The notes under the pieces: generated by a model
Told to the model about the DNA's origin: nothing
What the model saw: only the letters and a program-made list of their open reading frames with translations
Database searches by the model: none
Translations under genes and position numbers: made by a program
Assembly (NCBI GenBank): GCA_040791665.1
Contig: JBFNNX010000017.1
Coordinates: 1 to 64,000 of the forward strand
Reading direction: 5' to 3'
DNA length: 64,000 nt
DNA from: Thiodiazotropha sp040791665
Lineage (GTDB): Bacteria; Pseudomonadota; Gammaproteobacteria; Chromatiales; Chromatiaceae
In this document: one piece after another, positions 16,280-24,445 of the stretch
How positions within the stretch are numbered: position 1 is the stretch's first letter
Layout of the letters: each line of letters begins with the position of its first letter

Positions 16280-17536
16280 TTAAAGTTCGAAGCTATCCAG
16301 CTTCCTGGGTACCGCCACACCCTTCATGGTGACATAGTCTGGCATGCCGTTTTCAGTGTAGGGAGGATAGGCCTCGCCTTTGATCAGGGGATAGAGGTAC
16401 TCCTTACAGGCGGCCGTAATGCCGAAGCCGTCATCGGTGATGAACTCCATCGGCATCATCTTTTCGACGTTCGCCACCTCGCTCAGGGGTGCCTCTCCGA
16501 TACTCCACTTGTATGGGCTGGATGATTCGCGTACTACCGTGGGCATAATGGAGTTTTTGCCCTCCAGGGCCTTCTCCACCGCGGCCTTGCCCAAGGCATA
16601 GGCCTGCTCGACGTCGGAGGCCGAGGCGAGGTGACGCGCGGCCCGCTGCAGGTAGTCTGCTACGGCCCAGTGGAATTTGTAGCCCAGAGCGTCTTTGATC
16701 ATGTTGGCGACCACGGGAGCGGCGCCACCCAGCTGGGCGTGGCCGAAGGCGTCGCGGGTACCCTGTTCGGCGAGAAATTTACCATCTGGCCAGTGACAAC
16801 CCTCCGAGACCACGATGGAACAGTAGCCGTGTTCCTTGACCTTGGCGTCGACCTTGGCGAGGAACTTCTCCTGGTCGAACTCAACCTCAGGGAAGAGAAT
16901 GACAACCGGTATGCCGTTGTCCTCAACCAAGCCGCCGGCAGCGGCGATCCAACCGGCGTGGCGGCCCATGACTTCGATGACGAATATCTTGGTCGATGTC
17001 GCCGCCATTGAGCGAACATCGAAAGAGGCCTCCAGCGTGGATACGGCTATATATTTGGCTACGGAACCGAAACCCGGGCAGTTGTCGGTAATCGGCAGGT
17101 CGTTGTCCACCGTCTTGGGTACATGAATCGCCTGTACCGGGAAACCCATCTTTTCAGAGAGCTGGGAGACTTTGTAGCAGGTGTCGGCCGAGTCGCCGCC
17201 GCCGTTGTAGAAGAAGTAGCCGATATTATGGGCCTTGAAAATTTCGATCAGGCGTTCATATTCCCTTTTGTTGTCTTCCAGGCTCTTCAGCTTGAAACGG
17301 CACGATCCGAAACCGCCTGAAGGCGTGTGTTTGAGAGCGGCGATATCTTCAGCCGATTCGGCACTGGTGTCGATCAGGTCTTCGGTAAGCGCGCCTATGA
17401 TGCCATTGCGTCCGGCGTAGACATTGGCGATTTTATCGGGGTGTTGGCGGGCGGTTTCAATAACCCCGCAAGCGGAGGCATTGATTACCGCGGTAACCCC
17501 GCCCGATTGAGCATAGAAGGCATTTTTTGCAGTCAT
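16280..17536 (-). CDS. pfp: Pyrophosphate-type 6-phosphofructokinase
   Basis: A 418-residue phosphofructokinase. Two positions decide phosphate donor: GGGDS at 112-116 puts aspartate (D115) where ATP enzymes have glycine, and PKTVDND at 140-146 has lysine (K141) where ATP enzymes have glycine; both are typical of pyrophosphate-dependent PFKs. Substrate-binding motifs EVMGRHAGW and the final half are complete. The reaction is reversible, so the enzyme can act in glycolysis or replace fructose bisphosphatase, and in some sulfur-oxidising symbionts it is proposed to serve the Calvin cycle by also using sedoheptulose phosphates. The neighbouring hppA can use the pyrophosphate. AAGGGGAT ribosome-binding site. 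Donor specificity is inferred from residues. Confidence 0.9.
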   Translation of the reverse strand: MTAKNAFYAQSGGVTAVINASACGVIETARQHPDKIANVYAGRNGIIGALTEDLIDTSAESAEDIAALKHTPSGGFGSCRFKLKSLEDNKREYERLIEIFKAHNIGYFFYNGGGDSADTCYKVSQLSEKMGFPVQAIHVPKTVDNDLPITDNCPGFGSVAKYIAVSTLEASFDVRSMAATSTKIFVIEVMGRHAGWIAAAGGLVEDNGIPVVILFPEVEFDQEKFLAKVDAKVKEHGYCSIVVSEGCHWPDGKFLAEQGTRDAFGHAQLGGAAPVVANMIKDALGYKFHWAVADYLQRAARHLASASDVEQAYALGKAAVEKALEGKNSIMPTVVRESSSPYKWSIGEAPLSEVANVEKMMPMEFITDDGFGITAACKEYLYPLIKGEAYPPYTENGMPDYVTMKGVAVPRKLDSFEL

Positions 17537-17598
17537 TTATCTGATCCCCTTCGTTATATTGATATTTGTTTAAAAATCCGGGTACGCGTCAATGACCT

Positions 17599-17943
17599 CT
17601 ATAGGTCACCCCTCTCTCTTGCCGCATGATCGGCTTGAGCCTGCAGCAGGGAGACGATGCATTCAGTGAGGTCGTCGTATTCGTCGACACCGGTGCCGTA
17701 CTGTTGATAGCCCCGGTAGAAAAACTGGCAGCGGTATTTACGGCTGCCGGTTTTGAAAATAATGAAATTGCAGCCCTCTTGATTCCAATAGATGACCGGA
17801 CAGCTTGAGAGCTCTCGATCGGAGGGCATCAGGCGTATCTCGGCATCCGCAATCTGGGTTTCTACTTTCTCCCCGTAACGTTCGGTTAACGTGGTTTCGA
17901 TGATCCAGTGTTCAGATTCTGTTATATCTGGAATTTCAGGCAT
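17599..17943 (-). CDS. Hypothetical protein upstream of pfp
   Basis: A 114-residue protein I do not recognise. It is acidic, begins MPEIPDITESEHWIIETTL and has a mixed alpha/beta look with aromatic strands (PVIYWNQEGCNFIIFK, YRCQFFYRGYQQYGTG) and two cysteines in the middle. There is no signal peptide or membrane segment. It is read in the same direction as pfp and hppA, 62 nt upstream of pfp, and could share their transcript. I prefer the ATG at 17943 over a GTG three codons earlier. Confidence 0.6.
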   Translation of the reverse strand: MPEIPDITESEHWIIETTLTERYGEKVETQIADAEIRLMPSDRELSSCPVIYWNQEGCNFIIFKTGSRKYRCQFFYRGYQQYGTGVDEYDDLTECIVSLLQAQADHAARERGDL

Positions 17944-17952
17944 GGAGGCCAC

Positions 17953-18280
17953 TCTGCATTTGGTTACTGCATGAGGCAGAGAAGAATAATCTAATTGATC
18001 TGTTTAGTACACAAAGTCCGTTGACTTTGCGGGAAATCTTGGATTAGCTTACCCAAGCTCGCAGCTGGCGGCTAATGCAAAACTTGGATGGAGCCATGGA
18101 TTTTCTTAATTATTGCGCCCGACAAAGGGATCTTATGGTGGAATTATGCATGATGAGTGTCTGTGACAGCGGTGGCCGGGTTAGGCACAGGGTCTTTGTG
18201 GTTGTCTGTATAATCAAGCTTAACTGACTGTAATAAAAGGAAATACTATTTATTGTTTGTAGCATTGGAGATATCAGGGG
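17953..18280. other. 328-bp divergent region before the adenylate kinase-like gene
   Basis: No gene is visible. A perfect TATAAT at 18209-18214 lies 66 bp upstream of the adenylate kinase-like start and is the best rightward -10 candidate, although no good -35 box stands at the right distance. A TTGACT at about 18010 has only a poor -10. Confidence 0.4.
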
Positions 18281-19660
18281 ATGCGAATTGTAATACTGGG
18301 GGCACCTGGGTCGGGTAAAAGAACACAGACAGACCTGCTGGCTGATAAATATGGCCTATCCTCAGTGATGACGGGCGAGCTGGTGAAGAATGCTGTGCAG
18401 GAGCGGACGCCACTGGGTCTCGAAATAAAAGAGTTGCAGGATGCCGGCAGGGTGGTAACTGAGGATTTGGTCTTGGCACTGCTCCGGGAGCGGCTGCTGA
18501 AAAGTGAACTCCAGGACGGCTTCGTACTGGACGGTTTTCCCAGAAATCTCCTGCAGGCGCTGACCCTCGATGAGCTGATGATCGAGATCGATCAACCGTT
18601 AGACCTGATTCTGCTGATCGATATTGAGACAGATACCCTCATGGAGCGCCTGGTGGGACGGCGTACCTGCCGTAGTTGCGGCCTACTCTATAACATCTAT
18701 AGAAACCCACCGGTTGTTGATGACGTATGTGATGTTTGCGGTGGACGTCTGCACCAAAGATCCGATGACAACGAAGAGACGGTAAGCAGTCGAATTCATG
18801 TCTTCGACCATCTGATTTCGCCCCTGATCACTCACTATGAGAAGCAGGGAAAGCTAATCAGGATCGACGGCAATGGAGAGGTCGGGCAGGTTTTCCAGCT
18901 TATCTGCAAAACGATCGATGAGGGAAGCCGGGCACCCGATAGGGAGGTCTCGATTGAGGCTCAACCGGTAATCGAGGAGCGTGCGGAGGAGAGAGATGAC
19001 AGCGCAGCATTGGAAGAGGCAAGCGCTCGATCCATCGAAGAAGCGGAGGCTTCAGCATCTGCCGCAAGCAGAGAGAAGAACCCGGCTCCAGGCAAGATTG
19101 TGAAAAAAAAGGTGGCACGAAAGAAGGCGGAATCGAAGCGGGCGGCCAAGAAGCGGGTAAGCAAAAAGCGGTCGGCAGCGAAGCAGGGGGAAAAGAAGAA
19201 GGCTTCCAAAAAGAAAGCGGGCAGGCCTCCGGCGGCAAAGTCACGCACAGTTAAAAAGAAATCGACCGCTCATCGGGCGGTGCAAAAAAAGTCCGCAAAA
19301 AAGAAGCTAAGCAAAAAGAAGGCGCCTAAAGCCAAGGTGACTCAAAAGAAAAAGGTCACGACAAAAAAGGCTGTTTCAAAGCCCTCTTCGAGGAAAAAGG
19401 CAAAAAGCACGACAGGCAGCACCAAGAAAGGCAGCAAGGCATCGGCCAAGTCTAAACGATCCGCCGTACGGCAGCGTGGCAAAGTGGCGAAAAAGCGCAC
19501 AAAAGGGAAAGCAATAAAGAGGGCCCTCGCCAGGGGAGCGGCCAAAAAGCGGACCGCAGAGAGCGCCGGGTTGAACAAAATGGCGGCAAAGGGTTCGCCC
19601 GGCAAAAAAGCAGCGGCAAAAAAAACTAAATCTAAGCGTTCCAATTCCAGGAAAAAGTAG
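18281..19660 (+). CDS. Adenylate kinase-like enzyme fused to a histone-H1-like Lys/Ala-rich tail
   Basis: A 459-residue two-part protein. Residues 1-215 are an adenylate kinase: P-loop GAPGSGKRTQ (7-16, lysine intact, R replacing the usual G), DGFPRN motif, and a lid with a zinc knuckle CRSCG...CDVCGG, followed by QRSDDNEETV. Residues about 230-265 are acidic (EERAEERDD). Residues about 266-459 are low complexity, dominated by Lys, Ala, Ser, Arg and Thr (KKKAGRPPAAKS, KKKSAKKKLSKKKAPKAK), like the tails of AlgP and chlamydial/bordetellar histone-like proteins, with one AT-hook-like GRP core. Such tails bind nucleic acid. The fusion suggests a kinase held on the nucleoid or on RNA. The tail is continuous with the kinase in one frame. 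A second basic protein follows at 19788. Confidence 0.82.
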   Translation: MRIVILGAPGSGKRTQTDLLADKYGLSSVMTGELVKNAVQERTPLGLEIKELQDAGRVVTEDLVLALLRERLLKSELQDGFVLDGFPRNLLQALTLDELMIEIDQPLDLILLIDIETDTLMERLVGRRTCRSCGLLYNIYRNPPVVDDVCDVCGGRLHQRSDDNEETVSSRIHVFDHLISPLITHYEKQGKLIRIDGNGEVGQVFQLICKTIDEGSRAPDREVSIEAQPVIEERAEERDDSAALEEASARSIEEAEASASAASREKNPAPGKIVKKKVARKKAESKRAAKKRVSKKRSAAKQGEKKKASKKKAGRPPAAKSRTVKKKSTAHRAVQKKSAKKKLSKKKAPKAKVTQKKKVTTKKAVSKPSSRKKAKSTTGSTKKGSKASAKSKRSAVRQRGKVAKKRTKGKAIKRALARGAAKKRTAESAGLNKMAAKGSPGKKAAAKKTKSKRSNSRKK

Positions 19661-19787
19661 AACTTGGGTAGTGGCTGAAAACGGCTCGACCGTGCATTCA
19701 GCCGTTTGGGAAATATATTCGTTTGCCCTAAAAACCCTAAAAGCGTAAGGTAATTGGCATGGATCTGTGATACAGGAACCACGCCTC

Positions 19788-20093
19788 ATGGATAGGTGCA
19801 AGTACTTAGGATTACTCTTCGGTCCTCTTCTACTTCTAGCGGCATTGCCTGCTCAGGCAGCCATGTATAAATGGTACGATGAACAGGGTAAGTTGAACTA
19901 CACGCAATCTCCTCCTCCCGCTGGAAGCCGACGGGCCACAATCAACAGCGACAGCTTCAGTACGGTGAATATGCGCAAGGTGCCAACGATCAAGCGTACC
20001 AATACGCCCAAGCGGAGCAGAAAAACGGAGAGAAGGGTTGTTAAGAAGAGACGAACTAAACGGACTACACGCTCTACTTGTCGGCTGCGTTAG
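19788..20093 (+). CDS. Small DUF4124 protein with very basic tail
   Basis: A 101-residue exported protein. A signal peptide (LGLLFGPLLLLAALPAQA) precedes the DUF4124 core AMYKWYDEQGKLNYTQSPPP. After residue 60 the chain is strongly basic (KRSRKTERRVVKKRRTKRTT) and ends in CRLR. The start at 19788 has a CAGGAACC site; an earlier ATG-like start would add seven residues before the signal. Function unknown. It lies 127 nt after the kinase with the lysine-rich tail, but secreted and cytoplasmic locations differ, so a shared role is doubtful. Confidence 0.65.
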   Translation: MDRCKYLGLLFGPLLLLAALPAQAAMYKWYDEQGKLNYTQSPPPAGSRRATINSDSFSTVNMRKVPTIKRTNTPKRSRKTERRVVKKRRTKRTTRSTCRLR

Positions 20094-20157
20094 CCGGCGA
20101 CAAAAAGTCAATTCCGCAAGCGAGCTTTCCGTTAATCACCCGTTGCGCTGTCCTGAT

Positions 20158-20679
20158 TTACCTTGAGGTGCGTTTAAACTCCGTGCCCTTGCAACCGGAA
20201 CAGGGTGGTATGTGTCCTGTTTTCTTAAAGTGAATCTCCTTATTGCAGTGGCTACAGACCAATGTGCCGGGGCCGGTGACCTCTCCAGTATGGTAGAGTG
20301 ACGATTGATTGGCACGCTCCGCCAGCTTCGCCAGCTCCAGCTTGGTTTGATCGGCAACGCCGGTGAACATCTCAAACAGACGGTTTTCCACCTGTTGCAC
20401 ATCGAATCGCCACCAGGCTGAGAGTTGTTCGCCGGTTTCCAGCAGGTAGTTGGCCGCATCCTTCATGTCGCGTTCGATATAACCGGACACCTTGTCCGCT
20501 TCCTCACGACTGATTTCACCCAGTTCGATCAATTTTTCCCTGGCATCGGCCAAGTACTCCTTAATGCTCGGGAGGGCGTTCTCCTTGGCGGACTCCGCTG
20601 CTTCATGTACTTCATGCAGCATTTTGTCGTAGGCTGCGGCCAAACGATCAAAGGGATCTTTGGGTGCAGATGATGACAT
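20158..20679 (-). CDS. Zinc ribbon-containing protein (DUF1451/YbeL-like)
   Basis: A 173-residue cytoplasmic protein. The first 130 residues are acidic and helical (EAAESAKENALPSIKEYL, EKLIELGEISREEADKV), and the C-terminus is a zinc ribbon with CSHC and CSGC pairs (about 139 and 158), as in the YbeL/DUF1451 family. Function is unknown. The ATG at 20679 has AAGGAG nine bases upstream; the nine-codon longer reading does not. It lies downstream of ubiB on the same strand. Confidence 0.75.
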   Translation of the reverse strand: MSSSAPKDPFDRLAAAYDKMLHEVHEAAESAKENALPSIKEYLADAREKLIELGEISREEADKVSGYIERDMKDAANYLLETGEQLSAWWRFDVQQVENRLFEMFTGVADQTKLELAKLAERANQSSLYHTGEVTGPGTLVCSHCNKEIHFKKTGHIPPCSGCKGTEFKRTSR

Positions 20680-20793
20680 GGCTGACTCCTTGGGCATGGA
20701 TGCCATTTATTGTTGCTCTACTGACAATGATGGATCAATTTTCAGCTGCCGCCAAGGGTTGCAATACAGGCTGTTAGCTACTTTCGACGGCAT

Positions 20794-22452
20794 TCAGTCA
20801 GCGGCATCGAACCAGCATCTTATCAGTAGAAATCCGCCGCCTGCGACCAAACCCATTCCCAGTGCGGTGGCCAGGGTTACGGGCAGCAGTCCGCCACTGC
20901 CAAATACCAGCAGCAGAGAGCCGCTTAGCAGCATGGCGCCTCCGGAGATCGAGTTGACGGTATTCCGGTGGTTGTGACGCAGCTGTTTGCTCAGCTTGTC
21001 GAGTTCGTCGGATTTCCATTTGAGCTCGAGTCGGCCGGATGCCGCTTCATCGATGATCTTGTTAAGTTTTTTCGGTAGATCGGGCAGGTGCTCCGCGATT
21101 TCAGGCAGATTCTGTTTAAGCTTGCCGACGAAGGCGCGGCGTCCGATCTGTTCGCTCATCCAACGTTCGAGAAACGGCTTCGCCGTAGTCCATAGGTCGA
21201 GCTGGGGATAGAGCTGCCGCCCCAGACCCTCTATGTTCAGCAGGGTCTTTTGCAGCAATACCAGTTGAGGTTGTACTTCCATGTCAAATCGCCGGGCGGT
21301 TTGAAACAGCCTGAGCAGAAAGTGGCCGAATGATATCTCGCTCAGTGGTTTCTCGAAGATCGGCTCACTGACGGTGCGTATAGCCGATTCAAACTCCTCG
21401 ACCCGGGTCACTTCGGGTACCCAGCCTGACTGGATATGGAGCTGGGCCACCCGCTTATAGTCGCGATTGAAAAAAGCCAGCAGGTTTTCCGCCAGGTAGC
21501 GTTTATCTTCCTCGGTCAGGGTACCCATGATGCCGAAGTCGACAGCGATATAGCGGCCATTGGGTTCGACGAATATATTCCCGGGGTGCATGTCAGCGTG
21601 AAAGAAGTTGTATTTGAAGACCTGGGTGAAAAAGATCTCCACGCCTCTTTCACCCAGCAGTTTCATACTGATACCCTGTTGCCTCAGAGACTCGATGTCG
21701 CCCACGGGAGTGCCGCCGATGCGTTCCATGACCAATACATTCTGGCGCGTCAACTCCCAATAGACCTCGGGGACGTATAGCGCTTCGCTGTTGATGAAAT
21801 TGCGCCGTAGTTGAGAGGCATTGGCGGCTTCGCGCATCAGATCCAATTCGTCGAAGATGGTCTTCTCATACTCCTGAACGACCTCCACGGGTCTCAGGCG
21901 ACGTCCCTCCTTCCAATATTTTTCTGCCAGCCGGGCGATGGTGAAGAGCAGGTCCACGTCCCGTCGTATGGTCTTTTCGATCTGTGGCCGCAATACTTTG
22001 ACAACCACCTTTTTTCCATCCTTCAGCTGGGCGCTATGAACCTGTGCGATGGAGGCGGAGGCCAGCGGTTGCTCGTCGAAGGCCTCGAGCAGTTCGTCGA
22101 TGGGCTGGCCATAGGCCTTTTCGATAATGGCCCGGGCTCTATCTCCCGGGAAAGGCGGTACCCGGTCCTGCAGTTTGGCCAGCTCATTCGCCAGGTCATC
22201 GGGCAGCAGGTCTCGCCGGGTGGAGAGGATCTGGCCGAATTTGACGAAGATAGGTCCCAGATCCTCCAGCGTCCTGCGAATGCGTACCGGGTAGGGGGAA
22301 CGGTCCTTGCGGAACCAGAACCAGGGAGAAAGATAGATGAGAAACCGAATCGGTCTGAACAGATGGGTGGCGAGGATGACCTCATCCAGGCCGTGGCGCA
22401 GCAGCACTAGGTTAATATGGACCAGCCGGATGGCCTGGGAGGGGTGAATCAC
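20794..22452 (-). CDS. ubiB: Ubiquinone biosynthesis atypical kinase UbiB
   Basis: A 552-residue ABC1/ADCK/UbiB-family protein. The family KxGQ motif is KFGQ (71-74), the alanine-rich nucleotide loop is ASASIAQVH (131-139), the ATP-anchoring lysine is in KVVVKVLRP, and the catalytic/metal residues are in HADMHPGNIFV and VDFGIMGTL. The C-terminus has two hydrophobic helices (about 500-550) that anchor it in the inner membrane. UbiB is an ATPase needed for ubiquinone synthesis, probably by extracting lipid intermediates. GTG start, overlapping the ubiJ stop by 4 nt (GTGA), so ubiJ and ubiB are translationally coupled. Confidence 0.95.
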   Translation of the reverse strand: MIHPSQAIRLVHINLVLLRHGLDEVILATHLFRPIRFLIYLSPWFWFRKDRSPYPVRIRRTLEDLGPIFVKFGQILSTRRDLLPDDLANELAKLQDRVPPFPGDRARAIIEKAYGQPIDELLEAFDEQPLASASIAQVHSAQLKDGKKVVVKVLRPQIEKTIRRDVDLLFTIARLAEKYWKEGRRLRPVEVVQEYEKTIFDELDLMREAANASQLRRNFINSEALYVPEVYWELTRQNVLVMERIGGTPVGDIESLRQQGISMKLLGERGVEIFFTQVFKYNFFHADMHPGNIFVEPNGRYIAVDFGIMGTLTEEDKRYLAENLLAFFNRDYKRVAQLHIQSGWVPEVTRVEEFESAIRTVSEPIFEKPLSEISFGHFLLRLFQTARRFDMEVQPQLVLLQKTLLNIEGLGRQLYPQLDLWTTAKPFLERWMSEQIGRRAFVGKLKQNLPEIAEHLPDLPKKLNKIIDEAASGRLELKWKSDELDKLSKQLRHNHRNTVNSISGGAMLLSGSLLLVFGSGGLLPVTLATALGMGLVAGGGFLLIRCWFDAAD

Positions 22453-23078
22453 GAGCCCTTATCCTTCTCATCCTGACGCTCTTTCAGTCGCTGGACTCGG
22501 GCCTCAAGCCGCTCGGTATCGTCACGCATGCGGTCGACCTCATCGAGAAAAGCGGAAAGTTCGTAGCGAGACGGAAGCAGGCGCAGCTCTTCCTGGAGGA
22601 ACTCCTGAAGATTCTTTTCCGTGGTTCTGTTCACTGAGCCTCCCCATTTGATCGCCGATCTCACCAGGGTGCCTATTTCGTGAGCGGCAATGTCACCGGT
22701 TACGCGCGAAAGCTGTTCCTCCCAGTCGATCTCAAGATCTGCCAGCAGGCTACCGAATGCCTGCGCGAGGGCGGTATCACCCTCGATCTCTACTGCGCCC
22801 TTGAAGAGTTGGTCTGCACTTTTTCTGGTGCCACGCATACGCATCAGGTCGAACGGGGAGCCGCGTAGACTGCAGTCGGCCTCGCCCTCGAACTCATTCA
22901 GGATCTGGATACCGTTGGGATCGGGTATGAGGTAGAGAGAGATACCCATGCCCAGCAGGTCCAGCCGGATCACCTTGCCATGCATGGGTGTAAGCCGGGC
23001 GGGAGTCTCCGGGTCGAGAAGAATGGCCTGGTTCAACAGCGCTTCGAGAGTGGCCGAGAGGGCAGCGGCAATGGTCAT
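22449..23078 (-). CDS. ubiJ: Ubiquinone biosynthesis accessory factor UbiJ (SCP2 domain)
   Basis: A 209-residue protein with an SCP2-like sterol-carrier fold in the first 110 residues (ALSATLEALLNQAILLDP, LRGSPFDLMRM) and a charged coiled-coil C-terminus (DDTERLEARVQRLKERQDE). UbiJ binds ubiquinone intermediates and organises the soluble Ubi complex with UbiK. The ATG at 23078 is used because AGGGAGA precedes it. It lies between ubiE and ubiB, the standard ubiE-ubiJ-ubiB order. Confidence 0.92.
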   Translation of the reverse strand: MTIAAALSATLEALLNQAILLDPETPARLTPMHGKVIRLDLLGMGISLYLIPDPNGIQILNEFEGEADCSLRGSPFDLMRMRGTRKSADQLFKGAVEIEGDTALAQAFGSLLADLEIDWEEQLSRVTGDIAAHEIGTLVRSAIKWGGSVNRTTEKNLQEFLQEELRLLPSRYELSAFLDEVDRMRDDTERLEARVQRLKERQDEKDKGS

Positions 23079-23156
23079 GGCAGGTTCTCCCTGCGATCTG
23101 GCGTCACTGCTTGGGGATAAATCTGAGGTCTGACAGGCAACATCGATCGTTAACAC

Positions 23157-23906
23157 CTAGAGTTTATAACCCCGATGAATGGCTACGACACCTCCGGTCA
23201 GATTGAAATAGTCGCAGCGCTCGAAGCCGGCGTGTTCCATCATGCCTTTGAGTGTCTCCTGGTCAGGGTGCATGCGGATGGACTCGGCCAGATAGCGGTA
23301 GCTCTCCTCATCGTTGGTGACCAGTTTGCCGATTTTCGGCAACAGGGTGAACGAGTAGAGGTCGTAGACCTTTTCCAGGGCCCTGCTGGTGGGTTTGGAG
23401 AACTCCAGCACCAACAGCCGCCCACCCGGTTTGACGCTGCGGAAAATTGCATTCAGCGCCAGCTGTTTATCGGTTACATTGCGCAGGCCGAAGCCGATGG
23501 TGACGCAATCGAAGTGGTTATCGGGAAAGGGCGGATGCTGCGCATCGGCCTGTACATAGTGCAGGTTGCCGACCCGTCCCTGGTCCTCCATGCGCTCTCT
23601 GCCAAGCAGCAGCATCGAGGCATTGATGTCGGAAAAAACCACCACTCCGTCATCACCGACCAGGCCGCTGAACCTTGCTGAGAGGTCTCCTGTGCCGGCA
23701 GCCAGGTCCAATACCCTGTGTCCCTTGCGCACGCCTGATAGCTCGATGGTTTGACGTTTCCACAGACGGTGTATACCGAGAGACATCAGGTCGTTCATCA
23801 GGTCATATTTGTTGGCAACCGAATCGAAAACCTGGCGAACCCTGCCAGCCTTCTCACCGAGAGGAACGTCCTGATAGCCGAAATGCGTGGTCTTCTCATC
23901 CTTCAT
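23157..23906 (-). CDS. ubiE: Ubiquinone/menaquinone C-methyltransferase UbiE
   Basis: A 249-residue SAM-dependent methyltransferase with the UbiE signatures YDLMNDLMSLGIHRLWKR (about 35-52), motif I LDLAAGTGDLS, and ESIRMHPDQETLK. It methylates the quinone ring in ubiquinone synthesis. ATG at 23906 is preferred to the TTG one codon earlier. It heads the ubiE-ubiJ-ubiB run. Confidence 0.96.
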   Translation of the reverse strand: MKDEKTTHFGYQDVPLGEKAGRVRQVFDSVANKYDLMNDLMSLGIHRLWKRQTIELSGVRKGHRVLDLAAGTGDLSARFSGLVGDDGVVVFSDINASMLLLGRERMEDQGRVGNLHYVQADAQHPPFPDNHFDCVTIGFGLRNVTDKQLALNAIFRSVKPGGRLLVLEFSKPTSRALEKVYDLYSFTLLPKIGKLVTNDEESYRYLAESIRMHPDQETLKGMMEHAGFERCDYFNLTGGVVAIHRGYKL

Positions 23907-23970
23907 CAATCTATACCTGTCTTCTCGAGTCGCGCGGAGGAGGGTCTATTCCGCCTGAACAGTCTGTCGT

Positions 23971-24339
23971 TTAAGCCGATGGCTCCTTTCGCTCATACCC
24001 GGCTGTTTTCAGCCGTTGCAGGTAATCCTGCCAGTTCCGCTCATAATTCAGGCCGAGCCGATAGAGCGTATCCCAGGAGTAGATGCCGGTATTGTGCTCA
24101 TCATCGAAGTGCAGACAGATGGCATAATTTCCCACAGGATCGATATGGGCAATATTCACCTCTTCTTTGCCGACCTGCAAGACCTCTTGCCCTGGTCCAT
24201 GGCCCTGCACCTCTGCGGAGGGAGAAAATACCCTGAGGTATTCCGCGGGATAACTGAATTTGCTGCCATCGTCGAAGCTGATCTCCAAAACACGGGATTG
24301 CTTGTGCAGGTGGATCTCTGTCGGATTGGGATGTGACAT
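23971..24339 (-). CDS. DUF971 protein (gamma-butyrobetaine hydroxylase-like N-terminal domain)
   Basis: A 122-residue stand-alone DUF971 domain: EIHLHKQSRVLEISFDDG, YLRVFSPSAEVQGHGPG, and the GNYAICLHFDDEHNTGIYSW core. The same fold is found at the N-terminus of gamma-butyrobetaine hydroxylase; stand-alone versions often lie between hslU and ubiE, as here. Function is not established. Confidence 0.8.
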   Translation of the reverse strand: MSHPNPTEIHLHKQSRVLEISFDDGSKFSYPAEYLRVFSPSAEVQGHGPGQEVLQVGKEEVNIAHIDPVGNYAICLHFDDEHNTGIYSWDTLYRLGLNYERNWQDYLQRLKTAGYERKEPSA

Positions 24340-24445
24340 GGTTTGCTCTCACTCTTTGTTGACTGCTAGTGCACCAAACTACCATTCTATCCCCAGACCG
24401 AGCCGATATACCCGGTTGGTATAGCGTGATCTGGTCTGTGCACCC

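Noticed and set aside
18010..18045. TTGACT with a TTAGCT 17 bp later as a rightward promoter
   Set aside because: The -10 match is weak and it is far from the adenylate kinase start; the TATAAT at 18209 is a better candidate.
24372..24405. Possible third copy of the 84-bp repeat
   Set aside because: Only the end motifs match and about 23 bases are missing in between, so it is mentioned in a finding but not listed as a copy.
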